Shown here in pieces: positions 1 to 5,297 of a stretch of DNA of 5,297 nucleotides (positions are counted from its first letter, which is position 1; every line of letters starts with the position of its first letter). The notes under the pieces are model-generated. The model made no database searches, was not told the origin of the DNA, and saw only the letters and a list, made by a program, of their open reading frames with translations. The position numbers and the translations under genes were made by a program. The DNA lies in the NCBI GenBank assembly GCA_028820035.1, contig JAPPKI010000358.1:259-5555 (forward strand), written 5' to 3'. The DNA comes from a bacterium. GTDB taxonomy: Bacteria > Actinomycetota > Acidimicrobiia > Acidimicrobiales > Bin134.

Positions 1-427
1 GTTCTGATCGGGAGGTCTCAAAGAACGAGGCGGTCCACCCGACAGGGTTGCTGGTTCCGCTGTCCAGCTTCATGACCGCCGCCACCGTGCCTTCCACGTC
101 GACCTCCAGGCCGATCTCCTCAGCGGTGAAAGAGACGACCCGGCTGGGGGTGACGATCTCCACCGGGGTCTGCTGGAATCGCTCGGCCAACTCCACAACC
201 ACTTCGGTCACGTCCTGCTGGCCCAGCAAGCCGATGTCGATGCTGACATCGGGCAGGATAGGACTCTCGATTTTCAGCCCCCGGGGCGTTTTGTCGTCGT
301 TGCTGGACGAGTCCACCAGCCAAGACACCAGCCAGATGACCAGCAGCACCACCGGAGCGAACATGAGGGCCCAGACCCAGGGAGGACGGGGAGGTCGGCG
401 CAGGCGGAGGGGTGGATGGCGATCCAT
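1..427 (-). CDS. VanW-like membrane-anchored protein, N-terminal part (cut by left edge)
   Basis: The first 142 codons are present and the rest lies beyond the left edge. A short cytoplasmic tail rich in Pro and Arg (residues 1-16) precedes one hydrophobic helix (about 17-38, WVWALMFAPVVLLVIWLV). A Ser/Asp-rich linker follows, then from about residue 58 a soluble, presumably extracytoplasmic domain. The stretch AERFQQTPVEIVTPSRVVSF followed by TAEEIGLEVDVEGTV resembles the putative peptidoglycan-binding repeat (PG_binding_4 type) found before the VanW domain in actinobacterial proteins. The VanW domain itself would lie outside the window, so the name is an inference from the N-terminal part. 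A role at the cell wall is likely but unproven. The ATG at 427 is the only start: an in-frame TGA lies upstream with no start codon between. No clear Shine-Dalgarno sequence precedes it. It follows nucS by 70 nt on the same strand. Another anchored wall protein with a similar repeat is possible. Confidence 0.6.
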   Translation of the reverse strand, partial: MDRHPPLRLRRPPRPPWVWALMFAPVVLLVIWLVSWLVDSSSNDDKTPRGLKIESPILPDVSIDIGLLGQQDVTEVVVELAERFQQTPVEIVTPSRVVSFTAEEIGLEVDVEGTVAAVMKLDSGTSNPVGWTASFFETSRSE

Positions 428-497
428 GGGGATTACGGGATCGTAGTGGGATCGACATTCCGATCAGGGGCGGGCCTGAGAGCGGACATGGGCGGCC
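428..497 (-). promoter_or_regulatory. nucS to VanW-like gene gap with possible -10 box
   Basis: This 70-nt gap separates the nucS stop from the VanW-like start. On the minus strand TACGAT (445-440) fits an actinobacterial TANNNT -10 element and would place a transcript start about 5 nt before the ATG at 427. No good -35 hexamer is seen at 16-18 nt. GGGATCG occurs twice, 11 bp apart (437-443 and 448-454 on the plus strand). There is no convincing hairpin with a T-run, so read-through from nucS is equally possible. Confidence 0.2.
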
Positions 498-1157
498 TCA
501 GAACAGCTTGGCCTGGTCGGGTTCGATACCCCGGAGCAGGTCGTAGTCGATCTCCACGCACTCGATGCCCCGGTCGGTGCCCAGAGCCCGGGCCTGAGGA
601 CGGACGACCTGAGCGGCGAGCACGCCCCGAACCGGGGCCAGCGCCGGATCTTGGTTCAAGAACTGGAGATAGCGGGTGAGCTGTTCGACTCCGGCGATCT
701 CCCCGCGCCGTTTGATCTCTACGGCAATGGCGTTCCCGTCGTCATCTCGGCACAGCAAGTCCACCGGGCCGATGTCGGTGGGATATTCCCGCCGCACCAG
801 CCGGAAGCCTTCTCCCAGCATCTCGGGGGATGCGGCCAGCAGCTCTTGGAGGTGAGCCTCCACGCCGTCTTTGTCGAGCCCGGGGTCGTGGCCCAATTCG
901 TGGTCGGTGTCGGAGATCAGCTCGTGGATGGTGATGGTCAGCTTTTCGCCGGCCGGGTTCACCACCGCCCAAACGCCGTCTTCCTCCGACAGTCGGTTGG
1001 GGGCGTTCATCCAGTTCAGCGGCTTGTAGGCGCCGCCGTCAGCGTGGATGGCCACACAGCCGTCGGCCTTGATCATGATGAGCCGCACTGCCTCGGGCAG
1101 GTGCGCGGCCAACCGGCCGTCGTAGTCCACCGAACATCGTGCAATCACCAGTCTCAC
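498..1157 (-). CDS. nucS: Mismatch-specific endonuclease NucS (EndoMS)
   Basis: NucS/EndoMS cleaves DNA at mismatched bases and provides the non-canonical mismatch repair of Actinobacteria and some Archaea that lack MutS/MutL. The 219-residue product has the family's usual size and layout. The N-terminal DNA-binding and dimerisation domain (about 1-105) begins [12 protein letters not shown], very close to mycobacterial NucS, and contains YKPLNW at 44-49. The C-terminal RecB-like nuclease domain carries the PD-(D/E)xK residues as GPVD (Asp133) and AVEIK (Glu147, Lys149), followed by the conserved EQLTRY (158-163). The last five residues, QAKLF, resemble a beta-clamp-binding pentapeptide, in line with clamp-dependent activity known for bacterial members. 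The GTG at 1157 is preferred over a TTG at 1169 because it gives the family N-terminus and has GGGAG 5 nt upstream. It lies 36 nt after cysQ on the same strand, so cotranscription is likely. All key residues are intact. Confidence 0.95.
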   Translation of the reverse strand: MRLVIARCSVDYDGRLAAHLPEAVRLIMIKADGCVAIHADGGAYKPLNWMNAPNRLSEEDGVWAVVNPAGEKLTITIHELISDTDHELGHDPGLDKDGVEAHLQELLAASPEMLGEGFRLVRREYPTDIGPVDLLCRDDDGNAIAVEIKRRGEIAGVEQLTRYLQFLNQDPALAPVRGVLAAQVVRPQARALGTDRGIECVEIDYDLLRGIEPDQAKLF

Positions 1158-1162
1158 TGCGG

Positions 1163-1167
1163 CTCCC
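1163..1167 (-). promoter_or_regulatory. Ribosome binding site of nucS
   Basis: On the minus strand GGGAG lies 5 nt before the GTG at 1157. It is the clearest Shine-Dalgarno match in the window. It supports the GTG start and overlaps the alternative TTG at 1169-1167, making that upstream start unlikely. Confidence 0.6.
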
Positions 1168-1193
1168 AATCTATGGGCAGAAGACAGTGAGCG

Positions 1194-1922
1194 TCACCGG
1201 GTGATCACGCCCGCGGCGAGATTCGGGTGGCAGATCACGAAATCAGATACATAGGTGTCGGATTGGTTGAACAGCAGCTCGGCTCCGTTTAGGTGGGAGA
1301 CATGCAGCCCCGCGGCCGCGGCCACCGCGGCAGGCGCGCACAGGTCCCACTCGTGCAGCCCGGAGGCATGGGCGTACACCTCGGCTTCGCCGCGGATCAC
1401 CGCCGCGGCCTTGGCCCCGGCCGAGCCCAACTGGATGATGGTGGCCCCGAGGTTGTCGGCGATGTGGCGGGCCAGTCGACCGGGCCGGCTCCTGCTGGTG
1501 ATGACTCGGGGAGGGTTGGCCGCCACCGGGGTGGGAGAGCTCGGCTCGGTGGCCAGGGTGATGCCCTGGGCCGGGAGGGACACCGCCGCGGCCACGGGTA
1601 CGCTGTCGGCAACCAGAGCCACGTGGACAGCCCAGTCGGTGCGGCCGGGGATGGAGAACTCCCGGGTGCCGTCGAGTGGATCCACGATCCACACCCGGCG
1701 GTGCTCGAGCCGACGGCGGTCGTCCATCGACTCCTCAGACAGCACCATGTCTTCGGGGCGGTGCTGGTTGAGGGCATTGGCGATGAAGTCGTGGGCGGCG
1801 GCATCGCCTCGGGACCCGACGGCGAACGGGGCCAGCCGCTGGCCGCTCAGCTCTTCTCGCAAATCGACCAGGAGCTTGCCAGCTTCCGATGCCAGCCAAG
1901 CAGCCAGTTGATGGTCGTTCAC
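1194..1922 (-). CDS. cysQ: 3'-phosphoadenosine-5'-phosphate phosphatase, CysQ (mycobacterial type)
   Basis: CysQ is a Mg-dependent phosphatase that removes the 3'-phosphate of PAP, the by-product of PAPS use, giving AMP; some members also act on PAPS or inositol phosphates. The 242-residue protein spans one inositol-monophosphatase-superfamily domain. The metal-binding motifs are LSEES (61-65), DPLDGTREF (81-89) and EWD (201-203), with GSAGAKA at 166-172. The sequence resembles Mycobacterium tuberculosis CysQ (Rv2131c) as I recall it: VWI(V/I)DPLDGTREFS.PGR.DWAVH.AL, the GSAGAKA segment, and a late NQ.D.Y. stretch. The N-terminal region has GSRGDAAAH instead of the DP.TxAD motif of the neighbouring paralogue, also as in mycobacterial CysQ. 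The start is GTG at 1922, whose GTGA overlaps the TGA of the upstream phosphatase. With no Shine-Dalgarno sequence visible, translational coupling is likely. Longer starts would run through the upstream gene. Position downstream of sat-cysC supports PAP removal. Confidence 0.92.
   Translation of the reverse strand: MNDHQLAAWLASEAGKLLVDLREELSGQRLAPFAVGSRGDAAAHDFIANALNQHRPEDMVLSEESMDDRRRLEHRRVWIVDPLDGTREFSIPGRTDWAVHVALVADSVPVAAAVSLPAQGITLATEPSSPTPVAANPPRVITSRSRPGRLARHIADNLGATIIQLGSAGAKAAAVIRGEAEVYAHASGLHEWDLCAPAAVAAAAGLHVSHLNGAELLFNQSDTYVSDFVICHPNLAAGVITR
1656..1696. repeat. Repeated motif-coding segment shared with 2432-2472 (copy 1)
   Basis: This 41-bp stretch in cysQ matches 2432-2472 in the neighbouring phosphatase gene at 38 of 41 positions, with an exact run of 20 bases at its start. 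It encodes the VWIVDPLDGTREF region. The surrounding gene sequences are far more diverged. Protein-level constraint with shared codon choice explains most of it, and local gene conversion between the tandem paralogues is an alternative. Confidence 0.7.
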
Positions 1923-2704
1923 GGTTGGGGAGAGATGTCGAGCAAGTCCATGACCTGGTCGCGAAGGCCGGGGGCGACCGCGATGAAGCCATCCATCAGC
2001 GGGTCGGGGCGGTTGAACACTACGTCTGTACCGTCGGTCCCGAACACCTGACCGCCGCCAGCTTTCACCAGCGCGGCCCCGCCGGCCACGTCCCACTCGT
2101 TCTTGGGGACCAGCGTCCAGGTGGCGTCGGCCAGTCCGGCGCCCACCAGGCTGAGTTTGTAGGCCACCGAGCCCATATTGCGCACCGCGATCGGCGTGGA
2201 GAAAAAGCGCTCCCACTCGCCTCGCTTCATCTCGCTGCGCGAGGCCAGCACCAGCGCGCCCCGGATATCGGTGGTGCCCGTCGTGCCCGCGGGCTGGCCG
2301 TTGCACTCCACCCCGGTCTCGTTCGATCCGATGATCAGGTGCCCATTGGGTGGGCTCAGAACGCCGCCGGCCACCGGCACCCCGTCTTCCACCAGTCCTA
2401 CCGAGACGCACCACTCGGGAATGCCGTCGATGAACTCCCGGGTGCCGTCGATTGGATCCACCACCCACACCCTGCGCCGGTCCAGCCGGCTGGCGGCGTC
2501 GGTGGTCTCCTCCGAAAGCCAGCCCTCGTCGCCGCCTCGCAGTGCCGCGGCCAGCGCTTCGTTGACCGCGGTATCGGCTGCGGTCAGCGGGTCGCCACCG
2601 TCTTTGAGCTCCGATTCGATTTCCCCCGGGGTGAAACGCTTGAGCACTTCATCGGCCGCGGCCAGCGCGTCGGCAATTCGTTGTAGATCATCAGCCCGCG
2701 ACAC
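1919..2704 (-). CDS. Inositol-monophosphatase-superfamily phosphatase, probable PAP phosphatase paralogue
   Basis: The 261-residue protein is a second member of the Mg-dependent phosphatase superfamily directly upstream of cysQ. All metal-site motifs are visible: GDPLTAAD (37-44), WLSEE (62-66), DPIDGTREF (83-91) and NEWD (202-205), with NMGSVAYKL at 176-184 in the substrate-side helix region. The DPIDGTREF form, with REF after DGT, is more typical of CysQ-type nucleotidases than of classical inositol monophosphatases. The remainder is well diverged from the neighbouring CysQ, so substrate is open: PAP, PAPS, inositol phosphate or histidinol phosphate are possible. The start is placed at GTG 2704, 13 nt after the sat-cysC stop. 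No other in-frame start lies between it and the body of sat-cysC, and it gives a normal family N-terminus. No clear Shine-Dalgarno sequence is seen. The gene overlaps cysQ by 4 nt, so the two products are probably made together as part of the sulfate-activation operon. Confidence 0.85.
   Translation of the reverse strand: MSRADDLQRIADALAAADEVLKRFTPGEIESELKDGGDPLTAADTAVNEALAAALRGGDEGWLSEETTDAASRLDRRRVWVVDPIDGTREFIDGIPEWCVSVGLVEDGVPVAGGVLSPPNGHLIIGSNETGVECNGQPAGTTGTTDIRGALVLASRSEMKRGEWERFFSTPIAVRNMGSVAYKLSLVGAGLADATWTLVPKNEWDVAGGAALVKAGGGQVFGTDGTDVVFNRPDPLMDGFIAVAPGLRDQVMDLLDISPQP
2432..2472. repeat. Repeated motif-coding segment shared with 1656-1696 (copy 2)
   Basis: This is the partner of 1656-1696 and encodes the VWVVDPIDGTREF region of the upstream phosphatase. 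The copies are 776 bp apart in the same orientation and differ at three positions within 41 bp. Confidence 0.7.
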
Positions 2705-2717
2705 TTGTGTGGCCGAT

Positions 2718-4433
2718 CTATTCCAGATACCCCTCGGCCACCAGGTGGTCGATGATGACCTGGGCTGCTTCATCGGGCGTCTGATCCACGGTGGGCAGAA
2801 CGACGTCGGCGTCGGCCGGTTCCTCGTAGGGGTCGGAGATGCCGGTGAACTCCTTGATGATCCCAGCCCGAGCCTTGGCGTACAGCCCCTTGCGATCCCG
2901 CTCCTCGCACACTTCCAGCGGGGTGGACACATACACCAGCACGTAGCCGCCGTTGGCCGAGATGGCCTCCCGGTTCTTGTACCGGGGCCCGGCGTAGGGG
3001 GCGATCGGCGCGCAGATGGCGATGCCGCCGTGCTTGGTGATCTCCGAGGCCACATAGCCGATGCGGGTGATGTTGATGTCGCGGTGCTCCTTGGAGAACC
3101 CCAGCTCAGACGACAGGTTGGTGCGCACCACATCGCCGTCCAGCAGGGTTACCGGCCGGCCGCCCCGCTCCAGCAGCTTGGACATGAGCGCGTTGGCGAT
3201 GGTGGATTTGCCCGAGCCGCTGAGCCCGGTGAAGAACACGGTGAAGCCCTGCTTGGACTTCTGGGGATGGGTGCGGCGCAGCTCGGACACCACCTCGGGG
3301 TAGCTGAACCATTCGGGGATGTCGTCGCCCGATGCCAGGCGGTCCCGCAGCTCGGTGCCGCTGATGCTGAGCGTGGCCGTGCCCTCGTCCACCTCGTCCA
3401 CCGGGTGGTAGCTGTCGCTGTCGGGGACGTACACCATCATCTTGAACGGCACCATGGTCACGCCCAGCTCGTCGGTGTAGTCCTGCAACATGTCTTGGGC
3501 GTCGTAGGGGCCGTAGAAGGGGTTGCCGGAGGCGTCGGAGCCCGGCCCGGCGTGGTCTCGGCCCACGATGAAGTGGGACACGCCGTGGTTCTTGCGGATG
3601 ATGGCGTGCCACACCGCCTCCCGGGGTCCGCCCATGCGCATGGCCAGCGGCAGCATGGCCAGCATGGCCGAGTTCTCCGGGTAGCGCTTGATGATGTGCT
3701 GGTACACCCGTCCCCGGGTGTAGTGGTCCACATCGCCGGGCTTGGTCATGCCCACCACCGGGTGGATCAGCAGGTTGGCCTCGGCCTCCACCGCCGCCCT
3801 TCGGGTGAGCTCCACGTGGGCCCGGTGCATCGGATTGCGGGTTTGGAAGGCCACCACCCGGCTCCAGCCCGCCGCGTCGAAGGCGGCCCGCAGCTGGGCC
3901 GGGGTGCGCCGCAGCTCGGTGAAGTCGTAGTGGACCGGGAGTTGCAGGCCCTGTACCGATCCGCCCATGTAGAACCGGGCGGTGTTGTGAAGCAGATGGC
4001 CCACGCCGGGGTGGTCGGGGTCCAAGCTGTCGAAGACTGCCTCGGCCTCAGCGGCGGTATTGGGCTCCCACACATCGCCCACGGTGAGCACGGCCAGCAT
4101 GACCCCTTCCACGTCCCGCAGCGCCAGCCTCCCGGCGGCCTGGGCCGCCTCGGCGGTATCGCCGTCCACGTCCAAGGTGATGGGCATGGGCCACAGCGTC
4201 CCGTCGGCCAGCCGCATGTCGGAGCGCACCTGCTCGTAGTCGGCTTGGCCCATGAAGCCCCGCAGTGGAGAGAAGCCGCCGTTCAAAAGCAGCTCGAGAT
4301 CACATATGTGGCGGGACTGAAGGGTGAATGATGGCAGGTCTCGCGATTCTGCTTTGAGTTCCTCGGCGGTGGCGTCGTCGACCATCAGGTCGGTCAGCTG
4401 GCCACCGTGGGGTTGGATCAAGTTTGAAGCCAC
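2718..4433 (-). CDS. sat-cysC: Bifunctional ATP sulfurylase / APS kinase
   Basis: This cytoplasmic enzyme makes adenylyl sulfate (APS) from sulfate and ATP, then phosphorylates it to PAPS. The 571 residues hold an N-terminal PUA-like sulfurylase domain (about 1-165, opening with LIQPHGGQL), the sulfurylase catalytic domain (about 166-385) and a C-terminal APS kinase (about 393-571). The nucleotide-binding motifs of the sulfurylase are QTRNPMHRAH (197-206) and GRDHAGPG (291-298). The kinase has an intact P-loop GLSGSGKST (403-411), LDGDVVR (431-437) and the lid segment KGLYAKARAG (515-524), so unlike the fungal regulatory pseudo-kinase it should be active. The usual kinase Ser before Pro-(Phe/Tyr) is Ala478 (APIAPYAGPR), seen in other fused enzymes. 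The order Sat then CysC is that of Aquifex and fungi, opposite to animal PAPS synthase. GTG at 4433 is chosen because it sits just before the conserved N-terminus. An in-frame ATG at 4553 would add 40 unconserved residues and overlap the divergent permease. It is the first gene of the operon. Confidence 0.95.
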   Translation of the reverse strand: MASNLIQPHGGQLTDLMVDDATAEELKAESRDLPSFTLQSRHICDLELLLNGGFSPLRGFMGQADYEQVRSDMRLADGTLWPMPITLDVDGDTAEAAQAAGRLALRDVEGVMLAVLTVGDVWEPNTAAEAEAVFDSLDPDHPGVGHLLHNTARFYMGGSVQGLQLPVHYDFTELRRTPAQLRAAFDAAGWSRVVAFQTRNPMHRAHVELTRRAAVEAEANLLIHPVVGMTKPGDVDHYTRGRVYQHIIKRYPENSAMLAMLPLAMRMGGPREAVWHAIIRKNHGVSHFIVGRDHAGPGSDASGNPFYGPYDAQDMLQDYTDELGVTMVPFKMMVYVPDSDSYHPVDEVDEGTATLSISGTELRDRLASGDDIPEWFSYPEVVSELRRTHPQKSKQGFTVFFTGLSGSGKSTIANALMSKLLERGGRPVTLLDGDVVRTNLSSELGFSKEHRDINITRIGYVASEITKHGGIAICAPIAPYAGPRYKNREAISANGGYVLVYVSTPLEVCEERDRKGLYAKARAGIIKEFTGISDPYEEPADADVVLPTVDQTPDEAAQVIIDHLVAEGYLE

Positions 4434-4527
4434 GGGTATTTCATATCGCGATTTCCACCCGGCTGAGTCATCGGAAAACCAGGACCCATCGCCCGGAAAA
4501 GCGCCAAGGCCCGTAGCATTTTCTTGA
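4434..4527. promoter_or_regulatory. Divergent control region between sat-cysC and the permease
   Basis: This 94-bp gap separates two divergent starts and should hold both promoters. Plus strand: TAGCAT (4514-4519) fits a TANNNT -10 box 8 nt before the permease ATG, implying a leaderless or nearly leaderless transcript. Minus strand: TATGAA lies 6 nt before the sat-cysC GTG, also near the leaderless distance but a weaker match. Neither has a good -35 hexamer. The gap also contains an 8-bp perfect palindrome ATCGCGAT (4445-4452) and A/T tracts at regular spacing. The region is visibly richer in A/T runs than its surroundings. No riboswitch-like structure is evident. Confidence 0.45.
4472..4500. 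repeat. Direct repeat CGGAAAA, two copies 22 bp apart
   Basis: CGGAAAA occurs at 4472-4478 and again at 4494-4500, start to start 22 bp, about two helical turns. It lies between the divergent genes, so the two copies would face the same side of the DNA. It may be a regulator binding site. The regulator is not identifiable from the window. Confidence 0.4.
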
Positions 4528-5297
4528 ATGGATGGCGATGCGGTGCTCACCATCGCGGTGTTGGCGGTCATGGGTGCCGGGCTTATCAGCAACCGCCTAT
4601 CGCCTGCTGCCGGGGTGATGGGGGCCACTGGCGGCCTGTTCCTGCTCAGGGTGATTGACGCTGACCAGGCCTTCCGCGGGTTCGCCAACCCCGCTCCCAT
4701 CACCATCGGGGCGCTATATGTGGTAGCTGGCGCAGTGACCAAGACCAACGCCTTGCAACCATTGGTGGCCCGAATGCTGGACCGCGGGTCTCGAACCCGG
4801 GTATCGCTGATCCGGCTGCTGACCCCGGCCAGTGCGGCTTCGGCCTTCCTGGCCAACACTCCCATCGTCGCCATGCTGGTGCCCGCGGTGCGGGGTTGGA
4901 CTGAGCGCTACGGCCGGGCCGCTTCCCGGTTTCTGATCCCCCTGTCGTACGCCACCATTTTGGGCGGGGCGATCACCGCCATCGGCACCAGCACCAACCT
5001 GGTGCTGGGCGGCCTGTTGCAGTCGGTGGGCTACGACGAACTAGAGATGTTCGAGCTGGCCCGATTCGGCCTGCCACTGGCCGGTGCCGGACTGGTGCTG
5101 ATCGTGGTTGCCTCGCCCTGGCTGTTGCCCGAACGGCGTGATGCCGAGGCGGGGGGCGAGGGCCGTTCCTACTTGGTATCGATGGAGGTGGTCGCCCAGG
5201 GGGCGTTCGACGGGCAGTCGGTGGAGGCCGGGGGGCTGCGCCATCTCCAAGGGGTGTTCTTGGTGGAGGTGGAGCGGCAGGGCACGGTGATCGCCCC
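4528..5297 (+). CDS. SLC13-family permease with RCK_C domain, probable sulfate transporter (cut by right edge)
   Basis: The first 256 codons of an inner-membrane transporter are present. About six hydrophobic segments are seen (roughly 5-20, 27-42, 56-72, 98-121, 135-162 and 178-200). They include FLANTPIVAMLVPAV (107-121) and AIGTSTNLVLGG (151-162), which match the NTP and GTxxNLV hallmarks of the DASS/SLC13 family. From about 213 the sequence YLVSMEVV.QGAFDGQSVE and GLRHLQGVFLVEVER begins an RCK_C (TrkA_C) domain. Family members with this layout are usually near 600 residues, with RCK_C domains between two membrane halves, so more than half lies outside. Related permeases include algal SAC1/SLT sulfate transporters. 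Divergence from sat-cysC makes sulfate the likely substrate, but another anion cannot be excluded. ATG 4528 is the most upstream start because TGA immediately precedes it in frame. GTG 4543 is an alternative. There is no Shine-Dalgarno sequence, consistent with a leaderless message. Confidence 0.88.
   Translation, partial: MDGDAVLTIAVLAVMGAGLISNRLSPAAGVMGATGGLFLLRVIDADQAFRGFANPAPITIGALYVVAGAVTKTNALQPLVARMLDRGSRTRVSLIRLLTPASAASAFLANTPIVAMLVPAVRGWTERYGRAASRFLIPLSYATILGGAITAIGTSTNLVLGGLLQSVGYDELEMFELARFGLPLAGAGLVLIVVASPWLLPERRDAEAGGEGRSYLVSMEVVAQGAFDGQSVEAGGLRHLQGVFLVEVERQGTVIA

Noticed and set aside
120..458. A 112-residue minus-strand frame starting at 458
   Set aside because: It is out of frame with the VanW-like gene, which has a membrane helix and a recognisable domain. 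This frame gives only Pro/Ser/Arg-rich sequence.
476..501. Inverted repeat CTGAG/CTCAG near the nucS stop as a terminator
   Set aside because: The stem is 5 bp with a 16-nt loop and no T-run, too weak to support a terminator call.
1194..2468. A 424-residue reading of the cysQ frame starting inside the upstream phosphatase
   Set aside because: The extension is an out-of-frame Arg/Gly-rich reading of the upstream gene. GTG 1922 gives the family N-terminus and a GTGA overlap.
1919..3133. A 404-residue reading of the upstream phosphatase frame starting inside sat-cysC
   Set aside because: The extra 143 N-terminal residues lie within the APS kinase coding region in another frame and match no domain. 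GTG 2704 gives a normal family length.
2178..4331. A very long open frame on the plus strand, antisense to sat-cysC and the upstream phosphatase
   Set aside because: Its translation is low-complexity, rich in His, Gly, Val and Arg, and has no recognisable domain. It lies opposite genes with full catalytic motifs and is a by-product of GC-rich codon use.
2718..4433. Dissimilatory (sulfur-oxidising or sulfate-reducing) role for the ATP sulfurylase
   Set aside because: The fusion to an active APS kinase and the neighbouring PAP phosphatase point to PAPS synthesis. No aprAB or dsr gene is present in the window.

Overview
The window is GC-rich with dense coding, GTG starts and weak or absent Shine-Dalgarno sequences. 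It carries a NucS-type mismatch endonuclease and a CysQ closely resembling the mycobacterial type. Together these point to an actinobacterium, possibly of the Acidimicrobiia, although the class assignment is inference. Almost every base is accounted for: there are six protein-coding genes, two of them cut by the window edges, and no RNA gene, insertion sequence, CRISPR array or phage feature was seen.

Layout from right to left on the minus strand: a fused ATP sulfurylase/APS kinase (sat-cysC, 4433-2718); after 13 nt, an inositol-monophosphatase-superfamily phosphatase (2704-1919); overlapping it by 4 nt (GTGA), a CysQ-type 3'-phosphoadenosine-5'-phosphate phosphatase (1922-1194); after 36 nt, the mismatch-specific endonuclease nucS (1157-498); and after 70 nt, the N-terminal part of a membrane-anchored VanW-like protein (427 to the left edge). 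On the plus strand, divergent from sat-cysC across a 94-bp gap, an SLC13-family permease with the start of an RCK_C (TrkA_C) domain begins at 4528 and runs off the right edge.

The right two thirds read as a sulfate module. The permease probably imports sulfate, the Sat-CysC fusion turns it into APS and then PAPS, and the two phosphatases could remove PAP (or turn over PAPS) produced when the sulfo group is used. The reductase or sulfotransferase that consumes PAPS is not in the window. nucS and the VanW-like gene follow in the same direction but do not obviously belong to the same pathway. The divergent gap holds A/T tracts at 22-bp intervals, including a repeated CGGAAAA, and is the most likely control region.

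I see no wholly new system. The points most worth a second look are the tandem pair of divergent phosphatases, the control region, and the position of nucS behind a PAP phosphatase.
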